A DNA stretch of 61,054 nt, taken from an uncultured Alphaproteobacteria bacterium (GTDB lineage Bacteria > Pseudomonadota > Alphaproteobacteria > Geminicoccales > Geminicoccaceae). Below, piece by piece: positions 45,538 to 53,250 of this stretch. The DNA is taken from assembly GCA_937926445.1 (NCBI GenBank), contig CALBAK010000013.1:1-61054 (forward strand). The letters run 5' to 3'. The translations under genes were made by a program, and so were the position numbers. Position 1 is the stretch's first letter. Every line of letters begins with the position of its first letter. A model generated the notes under the pieces. The model had not been told where the DNA came from and made no database searches. It was given only the letters and a program-made list of their open reading frames with translations.

Positions 45538-47379
45538 TCAGCGGCCGGCGCTCTGCCCCGCCCGTTCCTGGTCCCAAGCGGCGACGACGGCGTTCTGCAC
45601 CGATCCACCGGCCGGATCCGGCTGGTCGGCGACCCAGAGGTCGGCACCGGGAAAAATCTCGGGCAACCTCGACGAGGCCTCGGCAAGCCCGCTCCCGACC
45701 GGATCGGTGCCCGATCCCCGACCGTCGATCGGCACCGGAGCGGTGCCCATGTCGGGTTCGAGGAAGCCCGAGAGGAGGTCCTCCGTCGGCGGCTCCGCGA
45801 CGCCCAGGAACTCGCCGGGCTCGTGCAGCTCGCCGTCTATCTCGATACCGGCGAGCGATCCCTCCCGACCGCGATAGCCGACCACAACGGCGAAATCGCG
45901 ATCGTCGTAGGCCAACCAGAGGTCGTGCCCTTCGAGCCGCGCCGAAAGTCGCGACGGGTCGGCACCGTCCAGTCGAACCCGGTTTGCGCCCTCGTGATCG
46001 AAGATCCGGTCGACGCCCGTTTCGGCGAGCCCGAACACGTAGACGTCGTCGCCTGCGCCACCGAAGAGGAGATCGTCACCCGCTCCTCCCTCGAGCAGGT
46101 CGTCGCCGTCGTCGCCCATCAGGAGGTCGTTGCCTTCCTGGCCGTACAGTCGGTCGTCGCCGGCCCCACCGCGGATCCGGTCGTCGCCGGCACCTCCCCA
46201 GAGTCGGTTGGCGGCATCGTTGCCCTCGATCGTATTGGCGGCGCCGTCTCCGACCACGGCATGAGCCTCGGACCCTGTGAGTCGAACATTCTCGACGTTC
46301 GGCGCCACCTGTTGCTTGAAGGTCGGGGCGCCCGCCGGCGGCGATCCGAGAACGGCATCTCCGATCATGAAGGTGGCCACCCCGCCTTTGGCGAGAGTCG
46401 GAAACACTTTCTCGAGCTGGGCACCGAAGTCCGGCGCGACGACCAGCGTGTCTCGCCCGCCGCCGTCCGGCCCCCAGGGATCTTCGAAGACCAGATCGCC
46501 GGGTCCACCTATCACCGCGGAATCGTCGCCGGACCCACCGGTAATCGTGTCGTCGCCGTCCCCGCCGTCGAGCCAATCGTGGCCCGGACCACCGTCGAGC
46601 GTGTCCCGACCCGGTCCACCCAGGAGCGTGTCGTCGCCCGTCCCGCCGGAAACGAGGTCGTTTCCCGCTTCACCGTCGACGAAGTCGTTGCCGGCCCCAC
46701 CGGCCAGGATGTCGTCGCCACCGCCGCCCGCGATCGTGTCGTCGCCCCCACCGCCGTCGATCAAATCGTCGTGGGGCCCCCCCACGAGCACGTCGCCGTC
46801 CTCGCCGCCCACGATTTCCTCGCCGATCGGTCCGAGATCCTCGCCGGGCTCGGCCGGCGCCTCGACCGCCGGCAGCTCGACCGGGCCAGGCGGCGCGAGC
46901 GCGATCGAAATCGTCGCCGCCGCTGCCGCCGCCGGCGCCGGCGCCGTTCCGGCGTCGAGCGGGACGGTCGTCGCTTCCGGGCGCAGCAGCCGCAGTGCCG
47001 CTTCGTCGAAACGAGCTTCGCCTGCGAGCCGGGTGAGCACCGCCGGATCGATCACCGCGCCGGCGGTGAGAACAGAGCCCGCTGCTACAGGGATGGCCGC
47101 GAGCTCCTGCATCGGTGCCACGGCCTCGTGCCCCTCGGCCGGTTCGTCACCCGCGCGTCGCTCTGCGCCCTCTCCCGGTGGCGTCGGCCGCGGCTCCTCG
47201 GCGCCCTCGGCCCCCGAGCCCGGACGAACCAGCAGAAGCCCGAGAAAGGTGGCGCCGAGCGCGGTGCCGAGACCATTACCGACCGTCCGCGCCTCGCCCC
47301 GTCGCCGCCCCGCCCCGACCCGCGGCTCCGACCCGGGCGGCTGCGCCGCCGGCCTTCCTGCAGCGACTCCCTCGATCAT
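45538..47379 (-). CDS. RTX repeat calcium-binding protein
   Basis: A 613-residue acidic protein. The N-terminal ~120 residues hold one hydrophobic helix (GLGTALGATFLGLLLV) and Pro/Ala/Glu-rich linkers. Two blocks of glycine-rich RTX nonapeptides follow: about eleven repeats at 46500-46800 (GGGGDDTIAGGGGDDILAGG type) and about eight at 46040-46250 (GGAGDDRIRGGAGDDRLYG type). A C-terminal segment (VDRIFDHEGANRVRLDG, then VVVGYRGREGSLAGIEI) resembles the haemolysin-type end recognised by type I secretion. The ATG at 47379 has GGAGGT upstream. It converges on the TadG-like gene. The helix near the N-terminus is unusual for a freely secreted RTX protein and hints at anchoring. Confidence 0.87.
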   Translation of the reverse strand: MIEGVAAGRPAAQPPGSEPRVGAGRRRGEARTVGNGLGTALGATFLGLLLVRPGSGAEGAEEPRPTPPGEGAERRAGDEPAEGHEAVAPMQELAAIPVAAGSVLTAGAVIDPAVLTRLAGEARFDEAALRLLRPEATTVPLDAGTAPAPAAAAAATISIALAPPGPVELPAVEAPAEPGEDLGPIGEEIVGGEDGDVLVGGPHDDLIDGGGGDDTIAGGGGDDILAGGAGNDFVDGEAGNDLVSGGTGDDTLLGGPGRDTLDGGPGHDWLDGGDGDDTITGGSGDDSAVIGGPGDLVFEDPWGPDGGGRDTLVVAPDFGAQLEKVFPTLAKGGVATFMIGDAVLGSPPAGAPTFKQQVAPNVENVRLTGSEAHAVVGDGAANTIEGNDAANRLWGGAGDDRIRGGAGDDRLYGQEGNDLLMGDDGDDLLEGGAGDDLLFGGAGDDVYVFGLAETGVDRIFDHEGANRVRLDGADPSRLSARLEGHDLWLAYDDRDFAVVVGYRGREGSLAGIEIDGELHEPGEFLGVAEPPTEDLLSGFLEPDMGTAPVPIDGRGSGTDPVGSGLAEASSRLPEIFPGADLWVADQPDPAGGSVQNAVVAAWDQERAGQSAGR

Positions 47380-47553
47380 CGCAGCGATACCTCCGTGGTC
47401 AGGCCACCCCGGTCGGTGGTCCTCGCCCGACGACGGACCCGGTCGCGCGGCTTCGCCCCGACACCGCCGCACGCCCTCAATATACTGTTGCAACCCATTC
47501 AACACAAACGATTTTCGACAGGCTGTGAAGGTTCCGTTGGAAGTCGCGCCGGG

Positions 47554-48545
47554 TCAGGGCCTTGGCTCACCCTTCTTAACCATTGGTTGAACACGACCGC
47601 CGAAGCCCACTCTTGGCGCGGCTCGCCGGTCGGACTGCGGTCGCGTCTCGTCCGTCGCCGCCACGACCGGACGCGACGTCTCGCCGAGGCCGGCGATGCC
47701 GGCCCGCACGGTCGTGCCGGGCCGAAGCGAGAAGGGCATGTCGCCCTTGGCCGACGCCAGGCGGGGTAACGGTCGGGACGACGTCGCTAGGAAGGAGAGT
47801 CGTGGTGTGGCTCGCGAAGCTCACGATCGAAGCGACGTCGAAGAGCTTCGGCCGGATCGGAAGATCGTCGTCCGGGTCGAGCCGTCTTGCATCCGGTGGC
47901 CGTCGACCCCGGACCGGATGGCGAAGTCTCGCGCGTCGTTCACCTCGTCCGGCCGCGACCGGCCAGCGCCCGAACGTTGCGAACCCTTCACCGTCTCCGC
48001 CGCGGATCCCCTGCCCGACCTGCCGCTCGTTCCAGAATCGTTCGATCTCGTTCGAGAATCGCTCGGGGATGTCGTTCGCGATGCAGCAGCCGGCCAGATC
48101 GGCGAGTGCTCGCTCGACCGGAAGGTGGCAAGCGGGGGTGCCGATCACCAAGGCGAACTCGACCTCGAAGCCCTGTTCGTGCGAGCCCCGTGGCGCGATC
48201 GGCCGATCCGTGGCCCCTCGGAGGGCGGTGGTCGGCTCGAGGAACAGGACCGGCTCGACCGGCAGGGGCGGCTCGACCTCCGCCGCGTGATAGGAGCGAT
48301 CGAACCCGATGCGGACGATCGCGCAGGTTCCCGGCACCGGCACACCGAGCCGGACCGACCGGTCGATTTACGGCAAACCGAGCGCAGCGAGCCGTGGCGA
48401 CCGGTCGAGCGCTTCGGGTCGGAGGAATGCGCCGGCGAGCTCCGCGACGACGTCACCGAGCGCTCGGATCGAACCGTCGGGAGCCGAGGCGCAGATGCGC
48501 TCGCGGTCGCGTTCGGCCGTAGCGGGGCGGACGCACCCTTGCCCG
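47554..48545 (-). pseudogene. Fumarylacetoacetate hydrolase family protein, frameshifted
   Basis: Pieces of one FAH-family protein are spread over changing minus-strand frames in the right order. The N-terminal domain is RYGRTRPRAH and APDGSIRALGDVVAELAGAF (48370-48540). The main domain is VRIGFDRSYHAAEVEPPLPV, EPVLFLEPTTALRG and GFEVEFALVIG (47960-48345). Next comes RPDEVNDARDFAIRSGVDGH (47860-47955), then LFDVASIVSFASHTTTLLPS and TPPGVGQG (47750-47858). The C-terminus is RPGTTVRAGIAGLGETSRPV (47600-47739). At least four frame changes are needed and one piece ends in a stop at 48368. No intact product is possible. Intact relatives hydrolyse acylpyruvates or act in aromatic breakdown. Confidence 0.8.
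47577..47591 (-). promoter_or_regulatory. Possible CtrA-type site upstream of the RTX gene
   Basis: TTAACCATTGGTTGA matches the CtrA consensus TTAA-N7-TTAA at seven of eight fixed positions. It sits about 200 bases upstream of the RTX gene start in a locally AT-rich stretch, between that gene and the pseudogene. The stretch 47380-47553 shows no other gene. One mismatch and no supporting promoter motif keep this tentative. Confidence 0.25.
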
Positions 48546-48786
48546 TCCCTCGCCGTTCCACCCCTGCTCTTGCGTTGCCGTCCGGTCACGCACCTCGCGC
48601 GAAGGCCTACCGACGCACGGGATCGACACCGAGGTTGGCGGTGCGTCGGCGCGAGCGCGGAACTCTTCATGTATCGTTAACCTTTGTGGTGCTAGAGACG
48701 GGTCGCGCGGTGGTCGGTTCGGCCTCGCACGTGGCATTCGATCCGGAACAGCGGCCAGGAACGATCCGAAAGCGAGGGCACGACGT

Positions 48787-49992
48787 GTGAGCACGGCACC
48801 TCCAACGATCGAACGGATGTCCGCCCCCGGGGATCGGGGTCGTGGACGGCTGCGCAGTGCACTTTTGAATCTGCTGCTGCTGGCGACGAGTGGGTTCGTG
48901 GCGCTCGCAGGGTTCGAACTCGTGCTGCGACTTTTCCCGAACCTGCTGGGCGAAGAGGCGGCGCTGCGGGTCCATTGGCTCGAGGTCGCGGGCGACACGG
49001 ACAGCGAAGGCCGGTCCTTGATGATCGACGATCCGTCGATCGGCTTTCTCTACAGGCCCGGTATCGAGGGACGGATCGCGCGGGGCGATCTCGACTTCCG
49101 CTTCCGCCTCGATTCCAAGGGGTTCCGTAATCCGGAGCCGTGGCCCGAACCGGCCCGCATCGTGGTGCTCGGGGATTCGATGGCGTTCGGCTACGGCGCC
49201 GACGACGGCGCCGACTGGGTCTCGTTGTTGCGCTCCCGGTTGCCGGGTGTCGGCATCGTCAATCTGGGGCTGATCGGGAGCGGGCCCTTGCAGCAGGAGC
49301 GCATCTTCGAACGCTTCGGGGCCGAGCTCCGACCGTCGATCGTCTTGCTGTGCCTGTTCGCCGGCAACGATCTGGACGACGACCGGGCGTTCGCGCGCTG
49401 GATCGAGCACGGCGCGACCGGCTCTTATCGTCGATTCCGGGGCCAGGGCGATCGCTGGCTCGACGAAAGCCTGCTCGGGCTGGCCCAGCGAACCTATCTG
49501 TTCTGGTTCACCGTCGATCTCGCGAGGACACTCGCCCGACGCTCCCGGGGCCGGACCCTCGAGCTCGACAGCGGTGAGCGACTGCAACTCGTCCTCCCGC
49601 GCCCGGGTGCGATCGACCCGGCCGACCTGGATCGGACGCTCGGTGTCGTGCGCGAGCTGCGCTCGCGAGTCGAAAACGGCGGCGGTCGGCTGTTCGTCAT
49701 CTTCATGCCGACCAAAGAAGAAGTGTACCTCCCGCTGCTCGGAGAAACCGCTCCGAGCCCGACCGCGGCTTTGGCCGAGCGGTTCGTCGGCGCCGGCCTG
49801 GACGTGCTCGATCTGGGCGAGGTCCTGCGCGAGCGAGCCTCCCGACGTGGGCCGGCGCTCTATTTCGCGGTCGACGGCCACCCGAATCCGACTGGTCAGG
49901 CCGTCGTCGCCGAGGCAGTACAAGGCTGGCTCGTCGGGCGGTTGCCCCCATTCGCCACGAACGGGTCGGCTGCGCCGGCGACGGCACGCTGA
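48787..49992 (+). CDS. SGNH/GDSL-type hydrolase, membrane-anchored
   Basis: A 401-residue protein. One helix near residues 25-48 (LLNLLLLATSGFVALAGFEL) anchors it, with the rest likely periplasmic. The SGNH fold shows block I VVLGDSMAFGYGADD (nucleophile Ser), block III-like LFAGNDLDDD and block V DGHPNPTGQ (Asp-x-His). Such proteins add or remove acyl groups on polysaccharides or lipids. It begins at GTG 48787 and is the first gene of a four-gene operon with the SxtJ-like, DUF5989-like and carbamoyltransferase genes. A short AT-rich segment at 48665-48690 may hold the promoter. Confidence 0.85.
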   Translation: MSTAPPTIERMSAPGDRGRGRLRSALLNLLLLATSGFVALAGFELVLRLFPNLLGEEAALRVHWLEVAGDTDSEGRSLMIDDPSIGFLYRPGIEGRIARGDLDFRFRLDSKGFRNPEPWPEPARIVVLGDSMAFGYGADDGADWVSLLRSRLPGVGIVNLGLIGSGPLQQERIFERFGAELRPSIVLLCLFAGNDLDDDRAFARWIEHGATGSYRRFRGQGDRWLDESLLGLAQRTYLFWFTVDLARTLARRSRGRTLELDSGERLQLVLPRPGAIDPADLDRTLGVVRELRSRVENGGGRLFVIFMPTKEEVYLPLLGETAPSPTAALAERFVGAGLDVLDLGEVLRERASRRGPALYFAVDGHPNPTGQAVVAEAVQGWLVGRLPPFATNGSAAPATAR

Positions 49993-50002
49993 GGAGAAGT
50001 GG

Positions 50003-50440
50003 ATGGCCGGTAGCTTCCACGAACGGATCGATACCCACGAGCGCATCGAAGGCCCGAGCGACCGCTCCTTCGGTTTGACCGTAGGCGGCATTCTGGCCGG
50101 ACTCGGCCTCCTCGAGGCTCTGTGGTTCGGCGGCTGGACGGTACTCGCCTGGGCGGTCCTCCTGACAGGCGGCGCGCTCGTGGCCACGGCACTCGTTCGA
50201 CCGCCTCTCCTCGCGCCGCTCAACCGGGCCTGGCTGCGGTTCGGGCTCCTCCTCTTCAAGATCGTCAACCCGATCGTCATGTTCCTGATCTACGCGACCA
50301 CCGTGGTACCGATCGGGCTGTGGCTGCGTCTGCGCGGCAGAGATTTGTTGCGGCTGCGGCGCGAGCCGGCGGCGGCCAGCTACTGGATCCCTCGCGAGCC
50401 GCCCGGCCCGGCGCCCGAAAGTATGCGTAACCAGTTCTGA
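50003..50440 (+). CDS. SxtJ-like membrane protein
   Basis: A 145-residue protein with three to four hydrophobic segments (GLTVGGILAGLGLLEALWFG, AWAVLLTGGALVATALV and FKIVNPIVMFLIYATTVVPI). The NPIVMFLIYATTVVPIGLWL segment and the C-terminal KRGRDLL-like RLRGRDLLRLR, then ASYWIPREPP, are typical of the SxtJ family. That family is named from the saxitoxin cluster, where it neighbours a carbamoyltransferase, and its role is unknown. The ATG at 50003 has GAGGAGA upstream and lies 10 bases after the hydrolase stop. Confidence 0.8.
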   Translation: MAGSFHERIDTHERIEGPSDRSFGLTVGGILAGLGLLEALWFGGWTVLAWAVLLTGGALVATALVRPPLLAPLNRAWLRFGLLLFKIVNPIVMFLIYATTVVPIGLWLRLRGRDLLRLRREPAAASYWIPREPPGPAPESMRNQF

Positions 50441-50452
50441 GGGGATACGAGC

Positions 50453-50602
50453 ATGAGCTTTCTCGCCGAGCTCTGGGCTTTCATGCGCGAGCGCAAGAAG
50501 TTCTGGCTCTTGCCCGTCCTCCTGATGACCGTCCTGTTCGGTGGCCTCGTCGTTTTGACGAAGGGCAGCGCCGTGGCGCCCTTCATCTATACGCTCTTCT
50601 GA
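50453..50602 (+). CDS. DUF5989-like 49-residue membrane peptide
   Basis: A very small gene: MSFLAELWAFMRERKKFWLL, then one transmembrane helix (PVLLMTVLFGGLVVL), then TKGSAVAPFIYTLF. The pattern of an amphipathic N-terminus with ERKK-W, a single helix and an AVAPFIYTLF end matches the short proteins found between SxtJ-like and carbamoyltransferase genes (DUF5989). It starts 12 bases after the SxtJ-like gene and ends 19 bases before the carbamoyltransferase. It may recruit the carbamoyltransferase to the membrane; that is inference. Confidence 0.8.
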   Translation: MSFLAELWAFMRERKKFWLLPVLLMTVLFGGLVVLTKGSAVAPFIYTLF

Positions 50603-50621
50603 TCCGAGGAGCAGGACGTCG

Positions 50622-52460
50622 ATGCGGATCCTCGGCATCTCGGCCTTCTACCACGACAGCGCGGCCGCGATCGTGGTCGACGGCGACATCGTCGCGGCGG
50701 CGCAAGAAGAGCGGTTCACCCGGATCAAGCACGACTCCGGCTTCCCGGCTCGGGCGATCGGTTACTGCCTGGAGGCGGCCGGCTGCGATCTGGGCGGGAT
50801 CGACCACGTCGTCTTCTACGACAAGCCGTTCCTCAAATTCGAGCGGCTGCTCGAGACCTATCTCGCGATGGCACCACGCGGCTTCCGCTCCTTCCGCGTC
50901 GCCATGCCGATCTGGGTCAAGGAGAAGCTCTTCCAGAAGAGCATGCTCGCCGACGAGCTACGACGCCTGCCGGGCGGCGAGCGCTGGAACGGTTCGTTGC
51001 TGTTCACCGAACATCATCTCGCCCACGCCGCTTCGGCCTTCTACCCCTCCCCGTTCGAACGCGCGGCCGTGCTCACGATGGACGGGGTGGGCGAATGGTG
51101 CACCACCTCGCTCGGCCTCGGGAACGGCAATTCGCTCAAGATCGTCAAGGAAATTCATTTTCCTCACTCGCTCGGCCTGCTCTATTCCGCCTTCACCTAC
51201 TACACCGGCTTCAAAGTCAACTCCGGCGAGTACAAGGTCATGGGCCTCGCCCCCTACGGCGAGCCGAAATACGTGAACCTCATCAAGGACCACCTGATCG
51301 ACATCAAGGAGGACGGCTCGTTCCGTCTCGACCTTTCCTATTTCGACTACTGTACCGGGCTGACGATGACGAACGAGAAGTTCCATCGTCTGTTCGGCGG
51401 ACCGCCGCGAAAGCCGGAAGTCTGGCTCACCCAGCGCGAGATGGACCTCGCTGCCTCGATCCAGAAGGTCACCGAGGAGGTGGTGCTCAAGCTCGGCCGG
51501 TCGATCGCCCGGGAAACGGGCGAGCGCAATCTCTGTCTCGCGGGGGGTGTCGCCCTCAACTGTGTCGCCAACGGCAAGCTTCTCAAGGACGGCTGCTTCG
51601 AGCGGATCTGGATCCAGCCGGCTGCTGGCGACGCCGGTGGGGCCCTCGGCGCCGCCCTCGCCTGCTGGCACCAGTACCTCGACCGGCCGAAAGCCGCTCC
51701 CAACGGCCATCTCGACGGCATGCACGGCGCTTATCTCGGGCCGGCTTTCGACCTCGAGGAGACCCGTCGCCAGCTCGATGCCTGTGGTGCTCGCTACACC
51801 GTCGTCGAGGACGACGAGGTGATCACGCTCACCGCCGACGCACTCGCCGACGGCAAAGCCGTGGGCTGGATGCAGGGCCGCATGGAATTCGGCCCGCGGG
51901 CTCTCGGCGCCCGCTCGATCCTCGGCGACGCGCGCTCGCCCACGATGCAGAAGCTCTTGAACCTCAAGGTCAAATACCGGGAGAGTTTTCGCCCCTTCGC
52001 ACCGTCGGTTCTGCGCGAGGACGTCGCCGACTGGTTCGAGCTCGACACCGACAGTCCCTACATGCTCCTCGTCGCCGACGTCGTACCGCGGCGTCGCCGG
52101 GCCATGACCGACGAGGAGCGGGCACTCTTCGGCATCGACAAGCTCAACGTCGTCCGCTCCGAAATCCCGGCCGTCACCCACGTCGACTATTCCGCCCGGA
52201 TCCAGACGGTCCATCGCGAGACCAACCCCCGCTATTGGCGACTCCTCGAAGCCTTCAAGCAGCGCACGGGCTGCCCGGTGATCGTCAACACGAGTTTCAA
52301 CGTGCGGGGCGAGCCGATCGTCTGCACGCCGACCGACGCCTTCCGGTGCTTCATGGGCACCGAGATCGAGCGCCTGGTGGTCGGCAATTGCTGGCTCGAG
52401 AAGGAACGTCAGGACCCGGCCCTCAAGCGCGATTACAAGGACCGTTTCGAGCTCGACTGA
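50622..52460 (+). CDS. NodU/CmcH-family carbamoyltransferase
   Basis: A 612-residue O-carbamoyltransferase. The N-terminal Kae1-like domain contains ISAFYHDSAAAIVVDG, EHHLAHAASAFYPSPF (metal-binding HxxxH) and LTMDGVGEW. The C-terminal carbamoyl-transfer domain contains GWMQGRMEFGPRALGARSIL and NTSFNVRGEPIVCTP. It transfers carbamoyl from carbamoyl phosphate through a carbamoyl-AMP intermediate to a hydroxyl, for example on a sugar or lipid. Together with the SGNH hydrolase and two small membrane proteins it probably decorates a surface glycan; no biosynthetic genes for an antibiotic or Nod factor are near. ATG at 50622 with GAGGAGCAGG upstream. Confidence 0.93.
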   Translation: MRILGISAFYHDSAAAIVVDGDIVAAAQEERFTRIKHDSGFPARAIGYCLEAAGCDLGGIDHVVFYDKPFLKFERLLETYLAMAPRGFRSFRVAMPIWVKEKLFQKSMLADELRRLPGGERWNGSLLFTEHHLAHAASAFYPSPFERAAVLTMDGVGEWCTTSLGLGNGNSLKIVKEIHFPHSLGLLYSAFTYYTGFKVNSGEYKVMGLAPYGEPKYVNLIKDHLIDIKEDGSFRLDLSYFDYCTGLTMTNEKFHRLFGGPPRKPEVWLTQREMDLAASIQKVTEEVVLKLGRSIARETGERNLCLAGGVALNCVANGKLLKDGCFERIWIQPAAGDAGGALGAALACWHQYLDRPKAAPNGHLDGMHGAYLGPAFDLEETRRQLDACGARYTVVEDDEVITLTADALADGKAVGWMQGRMEFGPRALGARSILGDARSPTMQKLLNLKVKYRESFRPFAPSVLREDVADWFELDTDSPYMLLVADVVPRRRRAMTDEERALFGIDKLNVVRSEIPAVTHVDYSARIQTVHRETNPRYWRLLEAFKQRTGCPVIVNTSFNVRGEPIVCTPTDAFRCFMGTEIERLVVGNCWLEKERQDPALKRDYKDRFELD

Positions 52461-52658
52461 CGTTGTTCCTCCGGTCGCGGCGCTTCCCGCGCTCGCTTCC
52501 CGGCGAGGCGGCCCGGCTCCGGGTCGGCCTCGCCGACCTCACCCGCGGGCAGTTTCGATCCGAACCGGGCATGCCGAGGCGACCTCGACCGCTAGGAGGC
52601 CCTGATCGCCGATGCGTTCGGTAGCCCGGCTCGAGGCGCGGGCACGAACCTCGCCCAG

Positions 52659-53250
52659 GCGAGGGAACGTGAGCAGCTGGCGGGTCGGAAGAGCGCCGAG
52701 GCCGACGCGAAGCAGAGGCGAGCGGCAGCGTCGTGTGCGACAGCCAAAAGACGACGCGCCGGGTTTCGGCATCGTCGAGCGAGGTCGGTCGGATTCCGGC
52801 GATCGTCGACGAGCTCGTGTTCCAGATCAACCTTTTCGCGTCGAACGCCGAGCCGGATTCGGCGCCGGGCGGTGAAGGGGGTCTCGGGGTTTCGCGGCGG
52901 TAATTAGGGAGCTTCGCCGGCTCGCGCAGCGGGCGGCGGAAGCGTCGCGGACGCTCCGGGATCTGCTCGACCGGAGCGGTGCGCACGTGGCGGAAGGGGT
53001 TCGGCCGGTCGATGCCACCGAGGAGGTTTCGGGTCGGACCGCCGAGGTGGTGCCCGCGATGGCGACAATGGTGGGTGACGTGGCATCCGCCGAGCGAGAG
53101 AGCGGGCACGTGCAATCGCCGAGCTCGGCACCGGGGTCGGCCATCTCGATAGGCTGACACAGCAGAGCGCGCCGACAGCGGAGGCGGCGACGGCCGCCGG
53201 CAGCCCATCGGCGAAGACCGCAAACGGCCCATCGCGCTCGGGGAGACCTC
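52659..53250 (+). pseudogene. Methyl-accepting chemotaxis protein, degraded C-terminal half
   Basis: Four consecutive segments of an MCP signalling domain appear in order but in three frames. They are a charged coiled coil AREREQLAGRKSAEADAKQR (52659 on); SSSEVGRIPAIVDELVFQIN then LFASNAE (52769-52903, ending in TAA), equivalent to the hairpin tip IDEIAFQTNLLALNA; RELRRLAQRAAEASRTLRDL, DRSGAHVAEGVRPV (52906-53098); and IAELGTGVGHLDRLTQQSAP (53115 on), equivalent to the IN.A..QLD..TQQNA segment. The sensory part is gone. Several conserved tip residues are altered, so it has been decaying for some time. Confidence 0.8.
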
